Positions 55,049 through 63,751 of a stretch of DNA of 64,000 nt are shown here, in pieces. Within the stretch, counting starts at the first letter, position 1, and every line of letters starts with the position of its first letter. The DNA lies in NCBI GenBank assembly GCA_022791055.1, contig JAAVYI010000023.1, positions 42,230 through 106,229 of the forward strand, in the 5' to 3' direction. Under the pieces are notes generated by a model. That model made no database searches and had not been told where the DNA came from. It worked only from the letters and a program-made list of their open reading frames with translations. A program made the position numbers and the translations under genes. The DNA comes from Clostridia bacterium. GTDB lineage: Bacteria; Bacillota; Clostridia; Christensenellales; Pumilibacteraceae.

Positions 55049-55825
55049 TTATTGATAATTTCCCATTTCCTTTTGATACAGATCTTCGGGCGTGTAGGTG
55101 TTCGTCCCGCCCGAAACGGTGATCGTCCCCGCTTTTTTATGCGCGTCGTCGCTCCGAACATAGATCGACATGCCGAAAACGACTTTATCAAACAGCCCGT
55201 CCATCCCGATGATTTTGATGGTAACGCCCGCATCCATCTTGACATAGGCAAAGCCGTCTTTGCGAATGTCGATAAACCGGATCAGCTCGACGATTTCATT
55301 GTGATATTGGATCTGCTCGAGCGCGCCCAAAATTTCGGTAACGGTTTTATGCGCCGCACTGTCTGTCGGGAACAGCGCTTCGCCTTTCTGTCCGCCGGCC
55401 AATGTCGCATCCGACTTCAACTCGATGATCGTTTGCGCATCCATCGCTTCGTCGCGCATCTCCATAATGCGCGCATCATTGCCGCATACGTAATACTTGC
55501 CGTCCCGATACAACTGTAGATACGGAAAGATTTTGACATAATTGACGCACACGCGGTTGGGGAATTTGCGTTCGATGTTGCGCACGCGAATATTGGTAAC
55601 ATTGCTTTCGATCGTCGCAATCACTTTCTCTTCATTGACGGTGAAAATGCTTTTGCCTTTTTTCAGTCCGGTCGCGGAAACCACCGTCGACTCCAACGCG
55701 CGATCGTCGGCATTGTAGCAATAGGCGTCGATGTGTTGCACGGAAAAAACTACGCTGTTCAAAACGACCAACAGCGTCAAAACGCAAATAACGGAAAATA
55801 TGATGATCAACTTTTTATTCCGCAT
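55049..55825 (-). CDS. ftsQ: Cell division protein FtsQ/DivIB
   Basis: 258 residues: one N-terminal membrane helix (LIIIFSVICVLTLLVVLNSV) and an outer POTRA-like domain (GLKKGKSIFTVNEEKVIATI, NIRVRNIERKFPNRVCVNYV). It joins the division septum via FtsL and FtsB homologues, not seen here. It lies between murA and ftsA. The start is leaderless in style. Confidence 0.85.
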   Translation of the reverse strand: MRNKKLIIIFSVICVLTLLVVLNSVVFSVQHIDAYCYNADDRALESTVVSATGLKKGKSIFTVNEEKVIATIESNVTNIRVRNIERKFPNRVCVNYVKIFPYLQLYRDGKYYVCGNDARIMEMRDEAMDAQTIIELKSDATLAGGQKGEALFPTDSAAHKTVTEILGALEQIQYHNEIVELIRFIDIRKDGFAYVKMDAGVTIKIIGMDGLFDKVVFGMSIYVRSDDAHKKAGTITVSGGTNTYTPEDLYQKEMGNYQ

Positions 55826-55831
55826 ATATCC

Positions 55832-55860
55832 ATTATAACAAATAATGAAACAATATGCAA
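55832..55860 (-). promoter_or_regulatory. Promoter of ftsQ, leaderless type
   Basis: TTGCAT (55860-55855), 17 nt, TATAAT (55837-55832), 6 nt, then the ATG at 55825. Confidence 0.65.
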
Positions 55861-55869
55861 CTCTTTTTT

Positions 55870-57126
55870 CTATTTTCTTTGAATGTCTGCGCCCAGTGCG
55901 CGAAACACCGTCTCTATATTTTGGTAGCCTCTGTCAATGTGCCGCGCGTTCCGCACCGTTGTCTCGCCTTCAGCGGCCAATCCGGCCAGTACAAGCGCCG
56001 CGCCGCCGCGTAGATCCTCGGCACAAACCTGCGCACCTTTCAAGCGTTTGACGCCCCTGATGACGGCTGTGCGGTCTTTAACGGTGATATTTGCCCCCAT
56101 CATGCCAAGCTGAACCGTATATTTAAAACGGTTTTCGAATATATTTTCGACGACAATGGAAACGCCGTCCGCCGCAGCCAATAGCGCCCCGAACTGCGCC
56201 TGCATGTCGGTCGGAAAGCCGGGATATACCTGCGTTTCGATCTTACTGACGGCTTTGGGTTTTCCCGTTGCGCGTATACGGATACGGTCGTCAAACTCGC
56301 GCAACTCGCAACCGGTCCGCGCCAGTTTTTCGGTCACCGCGCTGATGGTTTCGGCGTATATCCCGTGTACGGTCACATCGCCGCCGCAGGCTGCGCAAGC
56401 CGTCAAATACGTGCCGGCAGCAATACGGTCGGCCAAAGGCAGATACTCGCCGCCGGACAACTTTTTCACGCCGTCAATGGTAATGAGACTGCTACCGGCG
56501 CCGTGTACGCGGCCGCCCAATCGGTTGATAAAGCCTTGCAAATCGACGATCTCCGGCTCCCGCGCGGCATTGCGAATCACCGTCCGCCCTTCGGCAAGCA
56601 CAGCCGCCATCATAATATTTTCGGTTGCGCCTACACTGGGGAAATCGAGATTGACGATTCCGCCGCGGATGTTTCCGCCGTCGCAGCGGATCATTCCGCC
56701 CTCTTCGTTGATGCGCACACCCAATGCGCGCAGTCCGCCCAAATGCAAATCAATCGGCCGCAACCCGATTTCACAGCCGCCCGGGTAACTGACCTCTGCG
56801 GTGCGCAGACGCCCGAGAATCGGCCCGAGAATAAAAATAGACGAGCGGATCCCACCGGTCAGAGCATTCGACACGCAAGCGCTTCGAACGTCGCGGTTGT
56901 TGATCCACAGTGTATTATCTTTCAATTCCGCACGCCCGCCCAAGCTGCGAATAATATCCAACATGCCGGTGATGTCCGACAAAAGCGGGCAATTATGTAT
57001 TACAACGTCCTCTTCGGTCAAAATCGAGGCGGCGATAATCGGCAGTACGGAATTTTTTGCCGCCGGTAGCCACACCTCGCCGGTAAGCGGTCTGCCGCCG
57101 CGAATCATCAAATTGTCCATACGCAC
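55870..57126 (-). CDS. murA: UDP-N-acetylglucosamine 1-carboxyvinyltransferase MurA
   Basis: 418 residues. The first step of peptidoglycan synthesis, adding enolpyruvate to UDP-GlcNAc. Seen: the PAAKNSVLPIIAASIL start with Lys24-Asn25, the catalytic loop with Cys118 in SYPGGCEIGLRPIDLHL (fosfomycin target) and GATENIMMAAVLAEGRT. GGAG is the ribosome binding site. Confidence 0.97.
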   Translation of the reverse strand: MRMDNLMIRGGRPLTGEVWLPAAKNSVLPIIAASILTEEDVVIHNCPLLSDITGMLDIIRSLGGRAELKDNTLWINNRDVRSACVSNALTGGIRSSIFILGPILGRLRTAEVSYPGGCEIGLRPIDLHLGGLRALGVRINEEGGMIRCDGGNIRGGIVNLDFPSVGATENIMMAAVLAEGRTVIRNAAREPEIVDLQGFINRLGGRVHGAGSSLITIDGVKKLSGGEYLPLADRIAAGTYLTACAACGGDVTVHGIYAETISAVTEKLARTGCELREFDDRIRIRATGKPKAVSKIETQVYPGFPTDMQAQFGALLAAADGVSIVVENIFENRFKYTVQLGMMGANITVKDRTAVIRGVKRLKGAQVCAEDLRGGAALVLAGLAAEGETTVRNARHIDRGYQNIETVFRALGADIQRK

Positions 57127-57268
57127 TCCAAATCGGTTGACACCTCTCTTCTTTTTCCGGGCTTCGTTCGGTAACGTCTGTCTCTATGCAAAAGGCCGTT
57201 CGGCAAGTCGCCCGCTCCTAAAATCAATGTATGGTCTCGCGGGTCGAAATGTTACCGTTTCCGAATGC

Positions 57269-57775
57269 CTAGCCGAATATTTTATAGAAACCGAGCGCAA
57301 TCAAAAACAAGCCGGACAAAAAGCTCAGCTTATTGAGTACCGGAAAACTTCCGGCTGTGACCATTCCCAAACAGATAAAGAAAAAGTGTGCGGCAAACAT
57401 GTAAAATGCGTATAACGGTATCAACCATCCGCCGGCCGTCATGGTCAGACAGGCCAAAGCCGCATCGGCGGCAACCCCCAGTCCCAAAACAGCCAAATCG
57501 AAATAGCTACGCTTTTTAAACAGTCGTTGCTCGTCGCCCGACGGTAGAAAACTTTTACAGCCCAGACAAATAAATATGATGCCGCCGGCAATCTTAAATA
57601 CATTGCCGTATGCTTGCAAGACCGCGCTGACCGTCAAGGTCAAGCAGCACAAAAGAAACGTAAAACTCGAACAATATGTGATTTCCCAAACGGACAGCTT
57701 ATTTTTGATATTGTACGCCAAGCTGGCAATAAAGGCATCTAAACTGACAGCTACGATAGTAAAAAACAAAAGCAT
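57269..57775 (-). CDS. ytaF: MntP/YtaF-family sporulation membrane protein
   Basis: 168 residues from an ATG at 57775 with AGGAAGG upstream. Six hydrophobic segments in two repeats with VAVSLDAFIASLAYNIK and GVAADAALACLTM, the D-A motif of the MntP fold. YtaF is sigma-E-controlled in sporulation; MntP relatives export Mn2+. The exact role is not decidable. Confidence 0.8.
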   Translation of the reverse strand: MLLFFTIVAVSLDAFIASLAYNIKNKLSVWEITYCSSFTFLLCCLTLTVSAVLQAYGNVFKIAGGIIFICLGCKSFLPSGDEQRLFKKRSYFDLAVLGLGVAADAALACLTMTAGGWLIPLYAFYMFAAHFFFICLGMVTAGSFPVLNKLSFLSGLFLIALGFYKIFG

Positions 57776-57905
57776 GATCTCATGTCCTTCCTGTGTAATC
57801 ACTATCATACTATGCCGTACATGCCGCCACTGTCCCGCTCTCTATTTCCGCATGGCAAAAAACGCCCGATTCCCGTCGGACGTTAAAGCACGGGCATTTT
57901 CGGCG

Positions 57906-58238
57906 TTATGCGCCTCGAGTCACCGCGCGCCGCAAAACCTCCAATATCTTATTGAACATGTCATCCTTGACTTCCCCGGCATATCGACACATAAACTCGT
58001 ATATGTATTTTGTCTGACTCGCATTCAGTTCCGCCACCCCGTTCCCGCAGTACAGATAACCGCCGTATCTTCCGTATTCGGAAGCAATCGGAAAAATCAT
58101 CGTAATCGCATCAATATCGTGTAAAACGGTATTCTTGGAAACGCCCAAACATTCGGCCAGCTCTCCGCATGTAACATGTCCTTTACGTCTCAGGATTTGC
58201 TGGATCCGTTCTCTTCGTTCGCAGAAAGTCATTTTCAT
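57906..58238 (-). CDS. Small HTH DNA-binding protein
   Basis: 110 residues. The N-terminal winged helix (HVTCGELAECLGVSKNTVLH) is of DeoR/HTH_11 type. The C-terminal part (ASQTKYIYEFMCRYAGEVKD) is helical and unassigned. AAGGCGGA is the ribosome binding site; a TATACT -10 lies further up. It may be a regulator of unknown genes. Confidence 0.75.
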   Translation of the reverse strand: MKMTFCERRERIQQILRRKGHVTCGELAECLGVSKNTVLHDIDAITMIFPIASEYGRYGGYLYCGNGVAELNASQTKYIYEFMCRYAGEVKDDMFNKILEVLRRAVTRGA

Positions 58239-58530
58239 CGTCCGCCTTTTTTGTTATAGTATACCATACAATCGCGTACTTTTTGCAACAAAATTTCAAC
58301 ACTTTCTTAAAATTTTTCTCGATTTCTTTCGTCCAAAGCCCTTTTCACGCTCGAACACCCGCCAAACTGCCAAAAATACAGTCACAAAGCAACCGCTTGC
58401 TGTATAGTTGTTGTATCTACCTAAGGCGACATTATGTAAAAAACGTTTGCCCGTCAAACAAAACCAACGACTTTTGGACGCTCCCGATCCGCGAATCAGC
58501 CTTATTCCAGACTATAAGCGACAATGAAAA
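58239..58530. other. Gene-free stretch before the mobile element remnant
   Basis: No gene, RNA or strong hairpin seen. It contains the 5' region of the HTH gene at the start and is AT-rich in the middle. If the right-hand genes came in as an element, its left end should lie about here, but no attachment site or direct repeat is visible. Confidence 0.4.
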
Positions 58531-58570
58531 AGGACTTCAATTTGAACATACCAGTTCAGATTGACGTCCT
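58531..58570 (-). terminator. Long imperfect hairpin after the helicase fragment
   Basis: Arms AGGACTTCAATTTGAAC and GTTCAGATTGACGTCCT pair with two mismatches. On the minus strand a T run follows, ending the transcript of the fragment at 58600. Confidence 0.75.
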
Positions 58571-58599
58571 TATTCAATACGTTTTAAAAATTATAATAT

Positions 58600-59781
58600 T
58601 TACAAAGTGTTTGAAACAATTTCGTAAAGCTTATGAATTCCTTCTTTATTCCACTCGTTTTTTTCTATATCATATAAATACGGCAAAACGAAAATAGGGT
58701 CATTTAGTCCCTCCAAATATGGCTTGTCCATCTCTTTCGGCTTCAAAATACTAACGAATACAACTTTACGAGCGCGACATGCATACATCTTTTTTCTAAT
58801 GCTCTTTATTCTTGATTGATACGGCGGGTCATATGCTCCCGACCACAACTTAAAATCAAAATAGATGTCTTCGCTCCTGCTATCAAACTTTTCATATAAA
58901 TTTTGCGGTAGCTGTTCTAATTTATGCCCCGTAAAATTAAATATTTTCTTTGTCAAAATACACCGACCGACGACCTCGCCCAATGCACCTTGATATATTC
59001 TTTTCAAAACATTGTCCGCTAAAATATATTTTCCTTCGGCAAAACATGTTGCGTACCCACTTGCTTCAAAAAATTGTTTTATTCCGGGAATCAATAATAC
59101 TCGATCCAACCTCACATATTTTTCATCTACACATTCCCACCCATATCCACCATTATGAAAACCTATACAAGTTGCTTTTGTTTTCTGATTCACATAATAA
59201 TGATTGCTTCTTTGCGGTAATTCTATATACAACTCGGGAAATTTAACATCTTGTAAATGATCAGCGGTCGGTTGCTTTAATACAGCCTCTCGAACCTCTT
59301 CCCAATATGCTATATTATTTAATGTCCTATTGCCTACAATGTTGTCGAATAGCTGTTGCGATTGAGCGATAACATTTTCCGCACGATTTTTTAATACCTG
59401 TTCGGATGGTAAAACGGGAAACTCCGCTTCAGATTTGCTACAAGTACATAAAAACGCCTTAAATTCCGGATTAAGCGGCTTATCCAGAAAGTATGATAAA
59501 ATCGGTTTTATCTTTTCTGCAAAACTCTCTTGATAAAAAATATGTATTTTGCTCCGTTTGTTTCCTGTACGGCATATTCTTCCTATTGCTTGCAAGGCAA
59601 TTTTCGCGTATGCCATATTAAAATGTGCAGAATCTTTGGGATGTGCAGACTTACGACCGCCGTTACCACTGAAAATGTTAAATGCTTCTCGTATACGCAT
59701 CTCTGCATCAAACGCTTTTAAGTCGCCTACCTCTTGCAAAAATTTAACTTGAAAAAAGCGTTGCGTTCCGGCAAATGGATT
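58600..59781 (-). pseudogene. C-terminal fragment of an SF2 helicase
   Basis: 394 codons are open from the stop codon at 59784 down, with NPFAGTQRFFQVKFLQEVG before the first usable start. Motif VI reads AYAKIALQAIGRICRTGNKR, but motifs I-V and the Walker A are absent. The C-terminal part has YFDFKLWSG, like a D-x-K nuclease core, followed by KMYACRARKVVFVSIL. The parent may be a large helicase with a nuclease tail, possibly a defence protein; this is a guess. It is fused at the DNA level to the ArdC-like pseudogene. Confidence 0.65.
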
Positions 59782-60059
59782 TTATCGGCAAACGGACGGT
59801 AATACGCATTATTTCCACCATAGACAATCTTTGCTTCGTTATCGTTCCAATACTGCAAAAGACCTTCGGCGCGGCTGTTCTTTCCGCTCGGATCTATTTA
59901 GTGTTTCTCGCGTTCGGGAATACCGTCTATAACGTCGCCGTTGAATACACAATAGTATTTACGCAATGCAATTACGTCCTCGTCCGTGTCCAAGATTTCG
60001 TCTATCTCGTAACCTTTCGGTATTACGATTTCGGGAATTGTGTTATTTTTCTTTTTCAA
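59727..60059 (-). pseudogene. ArdC-like antirestriction protein, broken and truncated
   Basis: A TTG at 60059 with AGGAGG 7 nt upstream opens a 53-residue frame (LRKYYCVFNGDVIDGIPERE) to a TAA at 59900-59898. The same frame then continues with NSRAEGLLQYWNDNEAKIVY and GNNAYYRPFADKIHLPERN, the ArdC/zincin pattern preceding HExxH. It ends before the zinc site because the helicase fragment begins there. It thus has a nonsense mutation and a 3' deletion. Confidence 0.6.
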
Positions 60060-60115
60060 TTTCTATCCTCCTATTAGTTTTCGATATTTACTAACATTTT
60101 ACTGCATAATTTCTA

Positions 60116-60144
60116 TTGACTTTGGAACATTGTAATGTTATAAT
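60116..60144 (+). promoter_or_regulatory. Promoter with operator of the DUF3990-HTH pair
   Basis: TTGACT (60116-60121), 17 nt, TATAAT (60139-60144). The spacer contains a palindrome, AACATT-GT-AATGTT (60126-60139), a natural binding site for the HTH protein, so the pair is probably self-repressed. Confidence 0.7.
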
Positions 60145-60167
60145 ATAGCCATGGGAGAACTATCTTT

Positions 60168-60845
60168 ATGGCTGACATTACTATTTTTCACGGCTCGGTA
60201 TCTATATTGGAACATCCTGTTTACGGAAAGGGCAACCTCCATAACGACTATGGGCGCGGTTTTTATTGCACCGAATCGCTTGAACTTGCAAAAGAATGGG
60301 CGGTAGACGAAAACCTCAATGGTTATGCGAATAAGTACGTTTTGGATATGCAAGGTTTGAATGTTCTTAACTTATCCGATAAACGGTTTACCGTTTTACA
60401 TTGGATTACCGTACTACTTCGCAACCGCGTTTTCAATCTTAAAACCGACATCGCAAAACTCGGCAAACAATATCTTTTGGAACACTTTTCACTTCCGTCA
60501 TCAGAATATGACGTTATCAAAGGCTATCGCGCCGATGACTCTTACTTTGCGTATGCGGAAAGTTTTTTGAACAATACCATTTCCGTACAAAGGCTTTCCG
60601 AAGCCTTGCGACTCGGCAATCTCGGCGAACAAATCGTTTTAATGACGCAAAAAGCTTTTTCCAATCTCCGTTTTTTGGGATATGAAATTGCCGATGCTGC
60701 TATATATTACCCTCTCCGAAAAGAACGAAACAACCTTGCGCGAATGGAATTTTTATCCAACCGCAGAGGTACTCCTACGCCAGACGATTTATATCTTAAC
60801 GACATAATACGGGGGATACCTGCCGATGATCCACGCCTACAATGA
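60168..60845 (+). CDS. DUF3990 protein, ADP-ribosyltransferase-like toxin candidate
   Basis: 225 residues: ITIFHGSVSILEHPVYG, NDYGRGFYCTESLELAKEWA and VLDMQGLNVLNLSDKR, the DUF3990 pattern with an R/H-x-S and Y-G-x-G-F-Y core resembling NAD-binding ADP-ribosyltransferases. GGGAGA lies 10 nt before the ATG. It overlaps its HTH partner by 20 nt, as toxin-antitoxin genes often do. Toxicity is inferred. Confidence 0.8.
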   Translation: MADITIFHGSVSILEHPVYGKGNLHNDYGRGFYCTESLELAKEWAVDENLNGYANKYVLDMQGLNVLNLSDKRFTVLHWITVLLRNRVFNLKTDIAKLGKQYLLEHFSLPSSEYDVIKGYRADDSYFAYAESFLNNTISVQRLSEALRLGNLGEQIVLMTQKAFSNLRFLGYEIADAAIYYPLRKERNNLARMEFLSNRRGTPTPDDLYLNDIIRGIPADDPRLQ

Positions 60846-61437
60846 TGAATTTTTACCGACAATACAATCAAAACTCGCATCTATGATTGAACTCGCGGTA
60901 CTCATCGAGAAAGTAGAAATAGACGAATTTATAACGCGTTTTCTTGCCTCTCCCGTTTGCAGAGCTTTTGAAACGGCAAATCCCGTTCTTGCGCTCGGTA
61001 AATCCGCAAACGAACTTTTAGGTATTGTGTTAAACCGAGACCCGCTTGAAGTCGAAGAAAACAGTTATGCTTCGCCCGAATATTGGGTAGGATATACTCT
61101 CGCCTACGCGCAATGGTATTTCAATAAACCGTTCTCCGAACTCGTTGCGGCATACCCTTGTTCAAAACTGATAGATAATTATTTTCCCTACCACGAAACC
61201 GATATTTCCAATACTCTCGATTTATACCGTGCGCAACTTAATCTCGACTGCCGGTTAAAAACTTTACGAACGAAAAAGAAGTTAAGCCAAACGCAACTTG
61301 CTTTTCTTTCCGGCGTTCCCGTCCGCACCATTAAAGCCTACGAACAAGGCAAGATTGATATTTGCAAGGCGCAAGGCGAAACACTCTACGCTCTTGCAAA
61401 AGCGCTAAACTGTACCATCGAAGATTTAATGCAATAA
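60826..61437 (+). CDS. HTH protein, antitoxin-like partner of DUF3990
   Basis: 203 residues. The N-terminal 130 residues (MIELAVLIEKVEIDEFITRF, SPEYWVGYTLAYAQWYFNKP) have no named fold; the C-terminus is an XRE helix-turn-helix (KKLSQTQLAFLSGVPVRTIK, then AKALNCTIEDLMQ). GGGGG is the ribosome binding site inside the toxin gene. It probably binds the palindrome in the promoter spacer. Pairs of this kind occur widely in gut Firmicutes. Confidence 0.8.
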   Translation: MIHAYNDEFLPTIQSKLASMIELAVLIEKVEIDEFITRFLASPVCRAFETANPVLALGKSANELLGIVLNRDPLEVEENSYASPEYWVGYTLAYAQWYFNKPFSELVAAYPCSKLIDNYFPYHETDISNTLDLYRAQLNLDCRLKTLRTKKKLSQTQLAFLSGVPVRTIKAYEQGKIDICKAQGETLYALAKALNCTIEDLMQ

Positions 61438-61489
61438 CCATACCGATTTCACGGCTGTCCGTCCATGCGGAAAGTCGTTCCCTTTTATT

Positions 61490-63370
61490 TTATTTCCCGT
61501 CTTTGCCGTTACCATTGCCGCTCGGTTTATTGGTATTGCTTGCTTTGGGCGGCGTATAAACAGGCGTACCCTTTACGGCTTTGATTGCCGTATGCTCGTA
61601 ATAACTCTGCGGTTTTTCGGCGCGGTATAATCCACTCGTAGAAAATACACGAAGCATTTGGTCGATGTCGTGATTGCTCCAAAACGCAAGGTAATTCATA
61701 AGCGACATATCCGAATTGCTGTGATTGCCGCGCAAGTCCTCGCCGTTGTACAGCCTTTTGACGGTATCGCCGTTCTTTGCCTTGAACGCTCTATCGAGCA
61801 TTTCCCTGTCGTCCATAGCCGATAAGCCCTCTACACCTTTGCCCGTGTTTTTCCACTCGGTGCGCTTTTCGAGCTTGCTTTCAAGCACTCTCTGCATTTC
61901 GGGGGTGTCGAAGCTACGAAGCTCGGAACTGCCGTAATTGTCGCCCGTCATAGCTATAAAATGACCGCCCTGATAATACTCCATAGTCTTGTCTTTGCTG
62001 AACGAGCGCAAGTCCGCGCCTTTTGTTTTGCCGAAAATATGCAAGCCCTTTCCGCTTACCGATTTCTCCGCATAGCTTCCGCTTGCCGCGACAAACGCTT
62101 TTTGCGCGATGTCCGAAAAATCGTCGTTCTCCTGCATACAACCGTCCAAGTCTATGCAAGCGATTCCGTCTTTTCCGTCCAACGCATAGGCAAGGCATAC
62201 GCCGCCGTTTTCCTTTGCGTACTTACAAGCGGTATTGAAGTCCGCCCACGTTTCGGGGTTATCGCTTTCCGCAAACTTGCCCGTATGGGGGTTGATAAGG
62301 AATTTATCCAATCTACCCGTATCGTTATTCTCGCGGGTACGCACCACCACCCAATTCGGCTTGTTCCGCATTTCTTCGGGTACGTTTCGGCGAAGCTGCG
62401 CTTCCACCTTTGCAAACTGCGCCTTTGCTTCCTCGCTCGGCGCACGGTAAACGCTTTCGTAGTCCTCGTCCGTCTTGCCCTCGATTGCAGCGATAAACTC
62501 CTGCGCCGACAAATCTTTCTTTTCGTCCCCGTCTTTCAAGTGCGCGGTAAAATCTTCGGGAATACGCAAACTTAACCCGTTTTCGTCCTTTCGCACCATT
62601 CCGCTCGGTATGTAGTAAACAAACCTCGCATACTCGCCCTTCGGCATTTTGAACAGCGTGCTGTTTGCATAGTTGGCGATCACGGCATTTTCGCTTACCG
62701 CAATCGTACTCCATTTCTTATCGTCCTCGCTTTGCTGCTCGCGGTATTCGTTCATCTCGGAATCATCTCTGCCGTACTTGTCCGCTTTCTTGTCACCCAC
62801 AAGTTCCGCGTATTCCTTTGCCGAAAGCTCTACGCGCTCCTCGCCCTTTCGCAGGGTTATTTTGAAGCTCTCTCCGATATTGGCGATAAGCGTTCCGTCG
62901 TCGCTGTATTTGTCCTCCGTAATAACCGATTGGGGAAGATAGTACACATACCCTTTATATTTGGTATCGTTGGGCATTGCTAAAAGCATTGAATTTTCGT
63001 ATTCCTTGATAAACGCTTCGTGCGGGAATCCGACGGTATATCTCTGCTCACGCTCGTACTTGTCCGACGTTGTTTCGTTTACCAAGCTGACAAACTCATG
63101 CGGTTCGATTTCAACCGTTTTCTCGCCGCTTCTTAACTCCACGTTCTGATTGTCCGAAATACGGATAACAAGAGCTCTTTCACGGGTATCGCTGTTCAAG
63201 TCCGTAGTGATAGTTCCCTCTTTGATGCGGTCATTGAAAATGCTGTACGCATACCCCTCGTAGCCGCTGCCTTTCGGCATCATAAAGCGCGAATTGAACT
63301 GATACTTCTTTATCAGGCTTCGGGACTGACTACAGTTTTCCGCTACCAAACAATGAACGCGGCAATTCAA
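61490..63370 (-). CDS. NrS-1-type primase-polymerase with three N-terminal tandem repeats
   Basis: 626 codons open; homology within the protein starts near residue 16, so the real start may be Met30 (63283) or the 5' end is lost. Residues 16-105, 116-199 and 226-305 are three diverged repeats sharing an N-S-x-L-x-M-P core and a G-E-x2-V-E-L-S-A-x-E pattern. Then a primase domain: IACIDLDG (403-410, DxD) and SVSGKGLHIFG (437-447), as in archaeo-eukaryotic primases of mobile elements. The tail is Gly/Asn-rich. It faces the HTH gene. Confidence 0.75.
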   Translation of the reverse strand: MNCRVHCLVAENCSQSRSLIKKYQFNSRFMMPKGSGYEGYAYSIFNDRIKEGTITTDLNSDTRERALVIRISDNQNVELRSGEKTVEIEPHEFVSLVNETTSDKYEREQRYTVGFPHEAFIKEYENSMLLAMPNDTKYKGYVYYLPQSVITEDKYSDDGTLIANIGESFKITLRKGEERVELSAKEYAELVGDKKADKYGRDDSEMNEYREQQSEDDKKWSTIAVSENAVIANYANSTLFKMPKGEYARFVYYIPSGMVRKDENGLSLRIPEDFTAHLKDGDEKKDLSAQEFIAAIEGKTDEDYESVYRAPSEEAKAQFAKVEAQLRRNVPEEMRNKPNWVVVRTRENNDTGRLDKFLINPHTGKFAESDNPETWADFNTACKYAKENGGVCLAYALDGKDGIACIDLDGCMQENDDFSDIAQKAFVAASGSYAEKSVSGKGLHIFGKTKGADLRSFSKDKTMEYYQGGHFIAMTGDNYGSSELRSFDTPEMQRVLESKLEKRTEWKNTGKGVEGLSAMDDREMLDRAFKAKNGDTVKRLYNGEDLRGNHSNSDMSLMNYLAFWSNHDIDQMLRVFSTSGLYRAEKPQSYYEHTAIKAVKGTPVYTPPKASNTNKPSGNGNGKDGK

Positions 63371-63671
63371 AGCTGTCCTCTATGTGTTCAACCTCGAAGC
63401 TCGGCTCTCCGCAAGCTATCTCCCCGATAAGCGGCGCAATCGTTGTTTCGCCTTTATCGAATCTTGACGGAAGCTCTATATTGCCGAGACGTGTCCGTTG
63501 TATTCTGCCCTCGCTCTCCAAAGCAAGCACATACCGCTGAACAAGGTTGAGCGAACTCATACCCATATAGTGCATAATGTTCCGATAGCTCGGCGATCTT
63601 CCGTTATCCGCTTGGTATTCCTTAATGTACTTCTCCATTTTACATAAAGTATTAGGGTTGAGTGTTCTCAT
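63330..63671 (-). pseudogene. LexA-like repressor, truncated before the protease domain ends
   Basis: 113 residues from an ATG at 63671 (GGGAG 9 nt upstream). The winged helix (NGRSPSYRNIMHYMGMSS) and the start of the S24 domain (APLIGEIACGEPSFEVEH) are present, with Cys-Gly in place of the usual Ala-Gly cleavage site. The frame stops after SLFGSGKL, before the Ser/Lys dyad. It overlaps the N-terminal region of the primase frame. Confidence 0.7.
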
Positions 63672-63687
63672 CTGTATCAACTCCCTT

Positions 63688-63708
63688 AATTGAACGGCGC
63701 GTTCAATT
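63688..63708. promoter_or_regulatory. 21-bp palindromic operator of the LexA-like gene
   Basis: AATTGAACG-GCG-CGTTCAATT is a perfect palindrome just downstream of the promoter. It contains GAAC-N5-GTTC, one base longer than the Gram-positive LexA box (N4). Confidence 0.7.
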
Positions 63709-63722
63709 TAGATTGTGAGCGC

Positions 63723-63751
63723 ATTATAGCACAAAAAAACAATCGTTTCAA
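63723..63751 (-). promoter_or_regulatory. Promoter of the LexA-like gene
   Basis: TTGAAA (63751-63746), 17 nt, TATAAT (63728-63723) on the minus strand. The palindrome lies about +8 to +28. Confidence 0.75.

Noticed and set aside
58600..59739. Full-length gene from the TTG at 59739
   Set aside because: Homology to a helicase starts further upstream and lacks motifs I-V; the TTG has no ribosome binding site, so this is a fragment.
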